Shown: positions 36,969-45,828 of the stretch, piece by piece
Layout of the letters: each line of letters begins with the position of its first letter
Position numbering within the stretch: position 1 is the stretch's first letter
Notes under the pieces: generated by a model
What the model was told of the DNA's origin: nothing
The model's database searches: none
What the model saw: only the letters and a program-made list of their open reading frames with translations
Position numbers and translations under genes: made by a program
From: Saprospiraceae bacterium
GTDB lineage: Bacteria; Bacteroidota; Bacteroidia; Chitinophagales; Saprospiraceae
Length of the DNA: 64,000 nucleotides
Reading direction: 5' to 3'
Assembly (NCBI GenBank): GCA_016787575.1
Contig: JAEUUO010000010.1
Coordinates: forward strand, 222,002 to 286,001

Positions 36969-37110
36969 GAACCCCAAACCACTTGAAAGGGGCTTTAGAA
37001 TTTAGATGATTAAAATTTTTCTAATCCAGTAAGATTTTTAAAAATCCTAAATTGAAAAACCATATCATTTGAATACAAAACAAAAGCCCCATTTAAGGGA
37101 GTTTCAATAC
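36969..37110. mobile_element. MITE-like element, copy 1 (degenerate right end)
   Basis: The left terminal repeat (36969-36996) and an imperfect inverted right terminal repeat (37083-37110) bound a 142-bp AT-rich element with no coding capacity. It is nearly identical in layout to the following copy, including internal words TCTAATCCAGTAA and CATTTGAATACAAAAC. Confidence 0.65.
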
Positions 37111-37131
37111 ATTTTCACTACATGTTACTTA

Positions 37132-37272
37132 GAACCCCAAACCCCTTGAAAGGGGCTTTAGTATTTAGATGATGAAAATTATTCTAATCCAGTAATATTT
37201 ATAAAAATTCTAATTGAAAAACCACATCATTTGAATACAAAACAAAAGCCCCTTTCAAGGGGTTTGGGGTTC
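37132..37272. mobile_element. MITE-like element, copy 2 (perfect 28-bp inverted ends)
   Basis: Bases 37132-37159 and 37245-37272 are perfect 28-bp inverted repeats bounding a 141-bp non-coding element. Each end itself contains the palindrome CCCCTTGAAAGGGG, so it can form a hairpin alone. The left flank has TTACTTA, as TTACTC does at other copies. No transposase gene is in the window. Confidence 0.75.
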
Positions 37273-37445
37273 AATTTGCTGGAAAGAAGCAATAACATGC
37301 TTGAAATTTCATTAACTAAAATAGTCTGTACATCTATAAAGTTATCAAATCCAATATTCCATGATTTGTTATCTTGGCTTTTGATTCCTGAAATTATGTG
37401 TTAATTCTTAAAACAATTGAATTTTAACTTTATAAAATAATTGAT

Positions 37446-37796
37446 ATGGATAATACAAGAGTTTTTGCTTACAGTTTTGCAAGTATCTATTCGCTTTATT
37501 TACAAAAAGTTGAAAAAAAAGGCCGAACTAAAGCTGAACTTGATATGGTTCTTTATTGGCTTACCGGCTATGATGAGCAATCCATGCAAGACCAAATCAA
37601 TCAAAAAAATGATTTAAAACAGTTTTTCGAGCAAGCGCCTCAACTAAATCCGAATGTTTCAAAAATTACCGGCCTTATTTGTGGATACCGGGTAGAAGAC
37701 ATTGAAGATCCACTCATGAAAAAAATTCGCTACATGGATAAGTTGGTTGATGAATTGGCAAAAGGTAAAAAAATGGATAAAATATTACGGACTTAA
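37446..37796 (+). CDS. DUF2200 family protein
   Basis: The 116-residue protein is a clear DUF2200 member: RVFAYSFASIYSLYLQKVEKKGRTKAELDMVLYWLTGYD at the N-terminus, then a FFEQAPQLNPNVSKITGLICGYRVEDIEDPLMKKIRYMDKLVDELAKG block. The function of this small cytoplasmic family is unknown. It stands alone in a gene-poor stretch between MITE-like elements and a pseudogene. Confidence 0.93.
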   Translation: MDNTRVFAYSFASIYSLYLQKVEKKGRTKAELDMVLYWLTGYDEQSMQDQINQKNDLKQFFEQAPQLNPNVSKITGLICGYRVEDIEDPLMKKIRYMDKLVDELAKGKKMDKILRT

Positions 37797-37839
37797 TTTA
37801 TCGGTACTTTAGAAACTCCTAAACCGAATCCTGGATTGA

Positions 37840-38118
37840 TATAAAAATTTCTCATTTAAAATTACAACCAAGCAAGGATCAGTATTAAGTAAAATTGAAG
37901 GAGCATTTAATAAAGCCGATTATGTATGCATTCCATTTACTCTTTACGGAGCTGGACATCCATACATTAAAGCCAGACTTCCCAATAATGTTCAAGGTAT
38001 TTTCATGCTAGACACCAAAGCTTCTGCAATTTTGTTGGATACTGGTTTTGAAAACGAACTCAAAATAAACCAGATTCACATGGGAGAAAAAGGAGGTGGA
38101 GCCGGAAGCCTTACGTAG
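37840..38118 (+). pseudogene. Remnant of a retropepsin-like aspartyl protease gene
   Basis: A 92-codon open stretch lacks a usable start. It contains VCIPFTLYGAGHPYIKARLP followed by GIFMLDTKASAILLDTGFE, which resembles the strand pair and D-T-G-A-S catalytic loop of bacterial gag-aspartyl-protease-like proteins. The Gly of DTGA reads Lys (DTKAS). It ends at TAG 38116-38118 after a Gly-rich segment. The N-terminal half is absent, and the frame upstream is closed by TGA at 37837. The assignment is by eye. Confidence 0.5.
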
Positions 38119-38131
38119 GATGTTTTTACAA

Positions 38132-38212
38132 TAGATAGGTGGTAGTTGATAGGTGGTAGTTGGTAGTTGATAGGTGGTAGTTGGTAGTTGGTAGTTGATA
38201 GTAGTTGGTAGA
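38132..38212. repeat. GGTAGTT / GATAGGT heptad array
   Basis: About eleven heptads in register (GATAGGT, GGTAGTT, GATAGGT, GGTAGTT, GGTAGTT and so on) follow the aspartyl-protease remnant. They create a meaningless open frame on the minus strand rich in QLPTT repeats. Confidence 0.75.
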
Positions 38213-38272
38213 TTTAGTAATTCATAAAAGTAGGAATCCACTTAATGTTACTAATTTCTTTTAATAATGAAG

Positions 38273-38361
38273 CCATTTTGGATATCTGCTCGTTTCAACT
38301 TGTCTTTTGAACTTTCTTCGTTTTGTATTTTGATATAGGCAGAGCCTACTCCTAGCGAAGG
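38273..38361. repeat. 89-bp intergenic repeat, copy downstream of cotH
   Basis: This segment aligns without gaps to 41262-41350. By hand about 63 of 88 positions agree, with shared blocks ATATCTGCTC, ACTTCG/TCTTCG and ATTTTGA. The two copies are in the same orientation and flank the cotH gene. It is not coding. The remaining bases to 38417 show nothing recognisable. Confidence 0.6.
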
Positions 38362-38417
38362 AAAGAGGGATGTGCTTTCCCTATTTACCATTAACAATTA
38401 AGACATAAACTTCCTTC

Positions 38418-41141
38418 CTACTCAATAACTATCCTGAAATTTATATAATTGGTTTTGAGCAATGCTGTGCCAAAATAAATTCCAGCTTTCAAATCCTTCA
38501 ATAGTATGTGATAAATTGGTTCTAAATCTGGTTTTTGCTTGAAGAAATAAACAATTGAGCCTGATGCACCGTAAACCACAAGCTGGTCGATTGCAGAATT
38601 GCTATTTATTTTAACTGTACCTGAGCTTGGATTGGGACTTATTTGCAATGAATTATTTATTTCTTCACTAACAGAAACCGGATTGCAAATAAAAACAAAC
38701 ATTCGACTGCATTGGTTTGAATCAATTACTGTGAGCTGCACGGTTAAATCGCTTGTTTCAATAGTATCTGATTGCTCGCCAGTACTCCAAAGTTTTTTGT
38801 AGTTTGCATTTGGATCCTCCGGAATAAAATAAAGTTTGCATTTGTTTGATGCAGGGCTTGATTCAGAAAAAATTTTTCCATTGATATTAGGATGTTGCAA
38901 AATTTCCTTTATTGCATTAGAACTACATCCATGATTTTCCTTCACTGTCAATTGATAGGTGCCTTGGTTGTAAATAGAAATTGTCTTTGTAGTATCTCCG
39001 GTACTCCATTTATATGCTGAAAACAAATCTGAACTTAGCACAATGGTATCTCCAGGACAAAATGCATCCGGTCCAATAATTCGTGCAATAGGACTTTGCA
39101 ATACTATTAATGTTAATTTAGTTTTCACAATCGAATGTCCTAAACAATCTAAATACAATTCGACTGGAGAATTCCCGATACTGTCGAATTGAATACTTAG
39201 CTCATGTGCGGATGGTATATTTATATAGGCACCTTTAACTGAAACAATTTGATTTGCAAACGAATACCCCAATTTCACCAAATTGCTATCACTTAAATAC
39301 ACTGATTGACCCTGACAAACTTTTAAAGTATCAAATCCTAACCAATTGTTATTATATATCAAAGTACTGTTATTTGCTATAGTATTTAATCGGTGATTTC
39401 GGTTGAGATTGTAATCGTTATCATTTGGAACTTGTATCGCTTCTTTACTTAATAAAAATCCCAAAGAATCGTATCGAACCAGTACAAAATATTGTTGCTT
39501 ATCTATTGCCTTTGGAAATAATACTCCAACATTTAAGTTGGTATCAAGCAAAACACTGTCAATGCGAAGCAGTGCTGCTCTCCGATCGATAATTTTTGTT
39601 GAGTCTTTGGAGTCTCTTAATTCTACCAACACCCATCGTATGACATTTGACGGAATGCTCACAATTTTTTCAGTCCCATTGTAATTATAGGGGAATTTAT
39701 TAAAGGGTTGGCCTTTCTCCATAACCGGCCTAATTCCTTGAAAACACTCTGGATCTAAGGGCATTTCAATTTTTACAATTACGGGAGCCGGGATGCATCG
39801 ACCGGGCAAATTAGCATCCATCCAGTTGAGTCGATTGCGTATCCAATTTTTTAAGCGATTCAATTCATCCGGATACGAACTGGCAATGTAGGCATTGAAT
39901 CCACCTGGATTGGTGCCAATGATTTTCCATTTCGTGTAATGCCTCTTTTGAGCTGCATCTAAGGTATCAAATGCATAGCGATTTAAATACTGAAACAAAT
40001 ATCCGGTATCCAAAATGGTTTTACGCAATTCAAGATAGCGACATTTTACCGCATTGGCATAATTTGTATCTGTCAATAATCTTCTCCATAAAATAGGTGT
40101 GGGTATCGTTGCAGGAACACAACCATCATACATCCAACCAGTGGTTTGTGCACCAGAACAAAAACTTGCATTTCCAAATGCAAAGTTATAATCCCAAACC
40201 GGGCCCGCCTTTAACATGCCTTTGCTTCCATCTGCCTCCAATTTTTCTTTATAAAAAAAACTACTTGCCTTGTATGCATCTATATTTCTGGAAAACTCTG
40301 TGATGATAAAATAATCAATAAATGAACCGACACTGATGTACTTCTTATACCCTTTCACCGGATCTGCAAATCCAGCCGATGCAATTAACAGCTCCACCGT
40401 GTCAATAAAATTCTGAATGTATTTTTGTTGCTTCGGTTTAATGTCATTAGAATCCGGATAATGGTGCAACCAATTTATATCCAAATTAGTTGTTGATTTT
40501 ACCTTTGAAATAAATCCCAAATCTGCTGCATTGGAATTTTTATCAATCTTCATAATATAACCTCCCGTTAGTTCCAGTCCAGCTGTGTCTACCGAATTTA
40601 ACTTTGCAATATCGATCCGGTCCGGTCCCCGTTTAATTGATTCTGTCAAAATGTAAATTCCAACATATTCATTGTTAATAATTACTTCGCAAAAGCGGGT
40701 CCGGGGTCCCCAATGCCCCATTGAATTCCATAAATTATAGGTCAATACATTGCGCAACAAACTGATGTCATTATAAGGTGCGTACAATACCCAATCTTCT
40801 TCTGCCGGCATTCCCATCAAACTTGCATCCAGATCTGAACCACTCACACTGTCCCGTAACTCAATGCCGTATTGTTTTTGTGGATAAAACTGAGAACTGT
40901 TTCCACGAATTTCAATGGCGATAAAATTATTGTAATTGTATTTGGTATCTTTTACTCTATTGATTTTACCAGGTCCATTATCAATAATTTTCATATGGGC
41001 AAGGATTTTTGGCTCATTTGCTATGGTTTTTCCGCGGGTATCAATGAGGCAAATTGGCAAATTGCTTGAGTCAAGTTTTACGATTTGTGCATTTATTGAT
41101 ATTCCTATCAGACAACTCAGGATAAGGACATGGTAGTTCAT
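38418..41141 (-). CDS. CotH kinase-family secreted protein with T9SS type A sorting domain
   Basis: The 907-residue protein has a signal peptide (to about SINAQ). The CotH domain (about 45-445) shows IEIRGNSSQFYPQKQYGIEL, the LYAPYNDISLLRNVLTYNLW block, FCEVIINNEYVGIYILTESIKRG, GGYIMKIDK and GPVWDYNFAFGN. CotH proteins are atypical protein kinases known from spore coats; secreted Bacteroidota forms have unknown substrates. The middle contains beta-rich Ig-like modules with GTYQLTVKENHGCSS. The end is a T9SS tail (SLQISPNPSSGTVKI ... GIYFGTALL). It is likely displayed on or released from the cell surface. Confidence 0.92.
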   Translation of the reverse strand: MNYHVLILSCLIGISINAQIVKLDSSNLPICLIDTRGKTIANEPKILAHMKIIDNGPGKINRVKDTKYNYNNFIAIEIRGNSSQFYPQKQYGIELRDSVSGSDLDASLMGMPAEEDWVLYAPYNDISLLRNVLTYNLWNSMGHWGPRTRFCEVIINNEYVGIYILTESIKRGPDRIDIAKLNSVDTAGLELTGGYIMKIDKNSNAADLGFISKVKSTTNLDINWLHHYPDSNDIKPKQQKYIQNFIDTVELLIASAGFADPVKGYKKYISVGSFIDYFIITEFSRNIDAYKASSFFYKEKLEADGSKGMLKAGPVWDYNFAFGNASFCSGAQTTGWMYDGCVPATIPTPILWRRLLTDTNYANAVKCRYLELRKTILDTGYLFQYLNRYAFDTLDAAQKRHYTKWKIIGTNPGGFNAYIASSYPDELNRLKNWIRNRLNWMDANLPGRCIPAPVIVKIEMPLDPECFQGIRPVMEKGQPFNKFPYNYNGTEKIVSIPSNVIRWVLVELRDSKDSTKIIDRRAALLRIDSVLLDTNLNVGVLFPKAIDKQQYFVLVRYDSLGFLLSKEAIQVPNDNDYNLNRNHRLNTIANNSTLIYNNNWLGFDTLKVCQGQSVYLSDSNLVKLGYSFANQIVSVKGAYINIPSAHELSIQFDSIGNSPVELYLDCLGHSIVKTKLTLIVLQSPIARIIGPDAFCPGDTIVLSSDLFSAYKWSTGDTTKTISIYNQGTYQLTVKENHGCSSNAIKEILQHPNINGKIFSESSPASNKCKLYFIPEDPNANYKKLWSTGEQSDTIETSDLTVQLTVIDSNQCSRMFVFICNPVSVSEEINNSLQISPNPSSGTVKINSNSAIDQLVVYGASGSIVYFFKQKPDLEPIYHILLKDLKAGIYFGTALLKTNYINFRIVIE

Positions 41142-41261
41142 GATTTAAAATTGTAAACAATGAAAAGTAAAACTAAGAAAAGAATGAAGAAGTAGTGAAT
41201 ACAATAATTTATTTTGACGGTGGAAACCCCTTCATGTCAGTTAATTATTGTAATTGCCAAA

Positions 41262-41350
41262 CCATTGAGTATATCTGCTCATATCAAGTTTTATTTCGTG
41301 CATACTTCGATTTGCATTTTGACAAAGGTTAAGCCCAGGCCTAAGGTAGA
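41262..41350. repeat. 89-bp intergenic repeat, copy upstream of cotH
   Basis: The second copy of the repeat at 38273-38361, same orientation, lying between cotH and the next cargo gene. It ends about 30 bp before the terminator stem at 41389. No open frame is associated. Confidence 0.6.
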
Positions 41351-41379
41351 ATAATTCTGAATGGTTAATGATTAAAAAA

Positions 41380-41421
41380 TAAAAAAAACCTCCTTCTTAA
41401 CGATATCCATTAAAAAGGAGG
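41380..41421 (-). terminator. Rho-independent terminator after the 1264-residue cargo gene
   Basis: On the minus strand CCTCCTTTTTAA and TTAAGAAGGAGG pair as a 12-bp stem with one mismatch around a 9-base loop. A run of eight T (complement of 41381-41388) follows. It lies about 40 bp past the stop of the gene ending at 41463. Confidence 0.85.
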
Positions 41422-41462
41422 CTGCTTTGCATTAAATGCCTATAAAAAGATAAAACTTTAGC

Positions 41463-44400
41463 TTACTCCATTACCATCAATTTTGTAATGGCAATTTGTT
41501 TGCCTTGTTTAAATGCTTTTACAAAATAGACCCCGGACGGGATTCCTTTAAGTTCGATCCAATTAGTTTGGGGAACTTTGAAGTTTACGTTTGATTTTCC
41601 AATACCTGAAACCAATTGTATGTTGTCAATGGCTTGATTGCATTTGATTTTAAAATTTCCATCAGATGGATTGGGAACGATGCTTAATTCATTTGAACTT
41701 TCGGTGTCATTTTCAGTGTTGACAATTTCTTTTATTTCAAATAATTTTTCTGATGAAAATGTATTTCCACATTCATCTGTTATCGTCCATACAATTTTAT
41801 GGGTACCAATCGGATAACTGCCGCTGGCATTAAATGGATTGTTGGCATTGGAGGCTCGTGGATTGTCTGCAATGGCTGGAATTTTTCCGTCATTGAATTC
41901 TTGCAAACTCAATGGACCAACCTGGTAGTCAAATCCTCCGGTGTATTTTCCATTGTTATCGTTCAACTCATCTAATAAATAAGTTAATTGCAAATCTGTT
42001 GCCAGACTGCAATTGTCTGTGCCGCTAGCAAATAAATCAATGTGCGCAAAACCACTGGTATCAGCAATTGCAGGTGTAGCAACGACAGCAATTAATTCTG
42101 GCGCCAGTGTATCTTGTATGTAAATTATTTGCTGATAGGTCCATTTGGCATCAAGCAAAGCGAGTGTTGGTTCGTATTGATTCCAGTCAATGACAGTCCA
42201 GGTACGAACCAACTCTATGCATGCATCCGGATTGTTTGTGATGAGGGTATCCACATATTCTACCGTAAGCAAATTGCAGTTTCTGTTATTGATTGCAATT
42301 GGACTGCCGAGTAATGGATTGGATGGACTCAAATCAGCCTTACAGTCTGTCAATATAGTTGGCTGTCCATCGCAATTACCCGGCCAGATGATGTCATCCA
42401 AGGTATCGCAATTATTGTTTTTATTGATAATGAAAGGCTGACAATCAACAACCCAAATGGTTTGTGTTGCTGTTACTGTAACTCCGTTTGGACCATAGGC
42501 TAAAATCCGACGTGTGATTTTACCTTGTCCGCCTTTACGAAAATCTGTAACTTGAATCTCTGGAATATTTTCACATGCGCTTAATACATAACCATCAAAT
42601 CCCCAAACCAATTCGTAGAATCTATCCGGATGAAGAGTATCAAATAAAGAGTTGTAATAATCGCATGCTCTGCTGCTTGCAGGAGGATTGGAAGGCGGTG
42701 GCATGTTATCCGGACCCGGGTAACCGGTTATTTCATTTTTTGCACAAAAATTGTAACATACTTTATCATGCGAAATCACTTTTGATCTTAAGGCCAATTC
42801 AGAAACTATTCTCCCAAAAGTTGAATCGTTAGGATCTGATAATTTTGAAAGATCAATTGGAAAACTACAACTCACCACAACATCCGGTGGTGCAACCAAT
42901 GTCGGAACACTGTTGTCAACCACTTCTACAAATGAAATGCAATCGCTGAAATGACCGTGCAATCTTCCACCAGGTGCCATATCTGCCGGCAATACCGGAC
43001 CTATACCGGGATCCCGATCAAAAACACGAAGCACAATCGATGTACTTGCATCTACATCCGCACAACAGAAACTTGCAATATCATCAAAATAAATTTGTGT
43101 ACCGTCTAAGTTGTCATTGTCATCTCCATTCACCGAAGCACAATAATTGCCTGATACATCCAAACTATCATCTGAGCCATTGCTCGTGCCTTGCAATTGA
43201 TCCAATCTTATAATTTTATAATAAATCGCCGAGTCACATGCGTCCGAACTCGCTTTATTCATAAAATGTGCAAACACGTTTGCAATATTTTTACCCGGTG
43301 GCTGGTTTGCAGAAACCGTTACTTTCAATTTTTCAACACAAACGGCATTCGGTGGCGTATTTTCGTCTACGATAATTACCATTTCTTTGTTGTTTATATT
43401 TCCGCAACAATCGCTGGCCAGGATTGAACCAATATGAATGCCTCTCGGCAAATTGTTTAGTAAATATCCATTCACTTCATCGCCCAAAATTTCTCCTGCA
43501 CTGCAATTAAACAAGTAATGAATTTCTTCCGAACAATTGTCGCTCAGGGAAGGCGGCAAAACCTGCCAACGCGCTTTACAATTGAGCGGATCCAAAAAGA
43601 CTCTTACTGTATCGGGATATAGAATTTCAGGAGCTTCCGTATCGGTAATATTTATTTTTTGTGTGTATAGCAATACCTCCATGGTACACCAATCCAATAT
43701 CGTCCACTCTCTGTAAATTTCATAACAACTGGAAGATGCAACCGAACAATTTGGAGTCGTTCTGTCCACAATAGAATCTCGAAATGAAATATTTAAGTCA
43801 GCACATTCAATGCCAGAAGGAAAACCTGTGCCTTCCCAAAGTATGTGTTGATCAATGCCCCAGCATGCAGGATTGGTAAATGACCAATTTTTATGTGCTG
43901 GATAATAAATTGAATTCGGATGTGGATGTCCAAAATATGGATTCAATGTGTCTGTAATACGATTCCATCCAAACACTCTTGGCAATCTTCTTTCCGGATA
44001 AGTGTTTGGTTCCAGTGGATGTGCATACCAAAAAGCAGAATCTAATAAAAATCCATCAATGCAGAATGGAGAATTAAACATGTGGCTGTTGATATCAATG
44101 GATTTATCAAAAGCATCCTGACAGTTTAATGCATCCCGATCCGTCCCATCAAAATTTGGAGGCAAAATGATGTTACTTATTGAAAGCAAGGTCACTTTTA
44201 TTTGATGCTGGCATTCTGTTTTATTTCCCGAATTATCCATTGCGATCCATTTGCGGTTTATGATCCGGTCATAGCCTTCGATGCATCCGCCACGAACCAC
44301 CTGATCGCTATAATTTAAAATATAGTCAGTACAATTTTCATCAACAATAGCCATTCCAAGCTTATAAGGTTGTGTTTCCACTGAACAACTTACAATGGTA

Positions 44401-45257
44401 TCAGCAGGACAGTGCAATACAGGTGGGACTGTATCAAGTAAAATCATTGTTCCGGAACATTGGTTTCCTGAAAATGGATCCGTTAAAATAAATTTAATCG
44501 TGCGACCTTTATCCCGATAATCCACTTGAGCTCCATCTACATTTACCTGACGGTCAATTTTTTGATTGGTAATCCAATCCCGTAATTCCAAATTTAAATA
44601 TTCATTGCAAGGTTTGAGTGCGCTAAAATCAAGCAACCATTCTGGAAGTATGGTCAAAGTACAATCCGGATTTAAATACAGATTGACCTCAACATCCTTA
44701 CAATCAAATTCCGGATCGTACACACATTCACAATCCACGACCCAAATGGTTTGGATATCGGAAATCACCAAACCTGTAGTATCGTAGCCTTCAAAGATTC
44801 TTAAGATGGCTCCTCTCCCATTAACCCGTTGATCACTGATCCTGATTTTAATAGAATCCGATACAAGATTTTCGAAATAGCCATCCAATCCCCAGCTAAG
44901 GGTGTACAAATCATCCGGATTGGTAATGTCATATAATTGACTAAACCAATCACAGGCGATAGAAGGCGCTTCTGAAAGAAAATTGGTATCCAGTCCTGGA
45001 TACTTGGTGAAAGGGTTTGGAAGACAATAGGCTATGCAAACCAAATCCAGGGTCGCAACATTTGCCCGATCGTTGGGATCGTTGTGCAGAATTCCAAAAA
45101 GAGTATCCGTAGGATCCTTCAAATTGGAAGTATTAAAGACAAAGTCTTTGCTCACCACCACATCAGCCGGAGCAAGCAAGACGGGTGTTTGGGCTAGCAA
45201 AACCATGGATCCCAGCATCCAAAGCCCATAAATTAGGAATGTTCGAATTCTTAACAT
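41463..45257 (-). CDS. Large secreted multidomain (HYR-like repeat) protein with T9SS type A sorting domain
   Basis: The 1264-residue product has a signal peptide (to about VLLAQ). Two long homologous segments begin APADVVVSKDFVFNTSNLKDPTDT and APPDVVVSCSFPIDLSKLSDPNDS, both followed by SQLYDITNPDDLYTLSWGLDGYF-like and ITRRILAYGPNGVTVTATQTIWVVDC-like blocks, so the protein contains an internal duplication. Between them are HYR-type modules (VPPVLHCPADTIVSC, DTEAPEILYPDTV, SDNCSEEI). It ends with ELSIVPNPSDGNFKIK ... GVYFVKAFKQGKQIAITKLMV, a T9SS tail. Cysteine content is high, consistent with an extracellular location. It probably has an adhesive or structural role. Confidence 0.88.
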   Translation of the reverse strand: MLRIRTFLIYGLWMLGSMVLLAQTPVLLAPADVVVSKDFVFNTSNLKDPTDTLFGILHNDPNDRANVATLDLVCIAYCLPNPFTKYPGLDTNFLSEAPSIACDWFSQLYDITNPDDLYTLSWGLDGYFENLVSDSIKIRISDQRVNGRGAILRIFEGYDTTGLVISDIQTIWVVDCECVYDPEFDCKDVEVNLYLNPDCTLTILPEWLLDFSALKPCNEYLNLELRDWITNQKIDRQVNVDGAQVDYRDKGRTIKFILTDPFSGNQCSGTMILLDTVPPVLHCPADTIVSCSVETQPYKLGMAIVDENCTDYILNYSDQVVRGGCIEGYDRIINRKWIAMDNSGNKTECQHQIKVTLLSISNIILPPNFDGTDRDALNCQDAFDKSIDINSHMFNSPFCIDGFLLDSAFWYAHPLEPNTYPERRLPRVFGWNRITDTLNPYFGHPHPNSIYYPAHKNWSFTNPACWGIDQHILWEGTGFPSGIECADLNISFRDSIVDRTTPNCSVASSSCYEIYREWTILDWCTMEVLLYTQKINITDTEAPEILYPDTVRVFLDPLNCKARWQVLPPSLSDNCSEEIHYLFNCSAGEILGDEVNGYLLNNLPRGIHIGSILASDCCGNINNKEMVIIVDENTPPNAVCVEKLKVTVSANQPPGKNIANVFAHFMNKASSDACDSAIYYKIIRLDQLQGTSNGSDDSLDVSGNYCASVNGDDNDNLDGTQIYFDDIASFCCADVDASTSIVLRVFDRDPGIGPVLPADMAPGGRLHGHFSDCISFVEVVDNSVPTLVAPPDVVVSCSFPIDLSKLSDPNDSTFGRIVSELALRSKVISHDKVCYNFCAKNEITGYPGPDNMPPPSNPPASSRACDYYNSLFDTLHPDRFYELVWGFDGYVLSACENIPEIQVTDFRKGGQGKITRRILAYGPNGVTVTATQTIWVVDCQPFIINKNNNCDTLDDIIWPGNCDGQPTILTDCKADLSPSNPLLGSPIAINNRNCNLLTVEYVDTLITNNPDACIELVRTWTVIDWNQYEPTLALLDAKWTYQQIIYIQDTLAPELIAVVATPAIADTSGFAHIDLFASGTDNCSLATDLQLTYLLDELNDNNGKYTGGFDYQVGPLSLQEFNDGKIPAIADNPRASNANNPFNASGSYPIGTHKIVWTITDECGNTFSSEKLFEIKEIVNTENDTESSNELSIVPNPSDGNFKIKCNQAIDNIQLVSGIGKSNVNFKVPQTNWIELKGIPSGVYFVKAFKQGKQIAITKLMVME

Positions 45258-45828
45258 AAACTATTATTTAAAATGAGTAAATACAACAATACCTAGAGGA
45301 ATCAGCCAAAAAATCAGGCTAAACTGTACTCTAAAATATAAAATTTAATCCGGAAGTGGATTTCTATTGAAAAAGGGTGACGTGGTTGAATATCAAAGAT
45401 ACTTTAAATTTTACAATTCTACAAATCGGCAATTTTTAAATTTGAAGGATTAAAGAAGGCTATTTGGCTATTAAAGAAACTGGGAAGAATGGAGGTTTTA
45501 AGGGCTGAGGGGATTAAAAATCTCCTTGGTAGTAGAATTTCTGCATGTAATAAATCCTTCTTCTAGCCTCTTTGATTTAGCCTTCATTTTCGTTTCTTTA
45601 TTATCGTGACTTTAAGCTCTAACCCTGTTTCCTGGTTCCGGAATTACCTATTAAAAAGCTAATTAGTTCTGCAACATTAGATCCTAATGCCTTTGTCTTA
45701 GTGTATAATTAATTTAACAGCAAAGAAAAATATAAATCTACTTAAAGAGGAACATAAGAACTCGCAACTTAAAATAACTATGAATACAATTTATAAATAC
45801 CTATTACGTTAATTTCAAAACGAAGCAG
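45258..45828. other. Divergent intergenic region without recognisable genes
   Basis: This 571-bp AT-rich spacer separates the divergent cargo genes and must hold both promoters. No convincing TAnnTTTG element with spacing, hairpin, tRNA or conserved open frame was found. Bases 45480-45600 are purine-rich and then CTCTTTGATTTAGCC-like, faintly similar to the degenerate word repeats elsewhere. Confidence 0.5.

Noticed and set aside
38008..38241. Minus-strand open frame with QLPTTTYQLPTT repeats
   Set aside because: A product of the GGTAGTT heptad array and antisense to the aspartyl-protease remnant.
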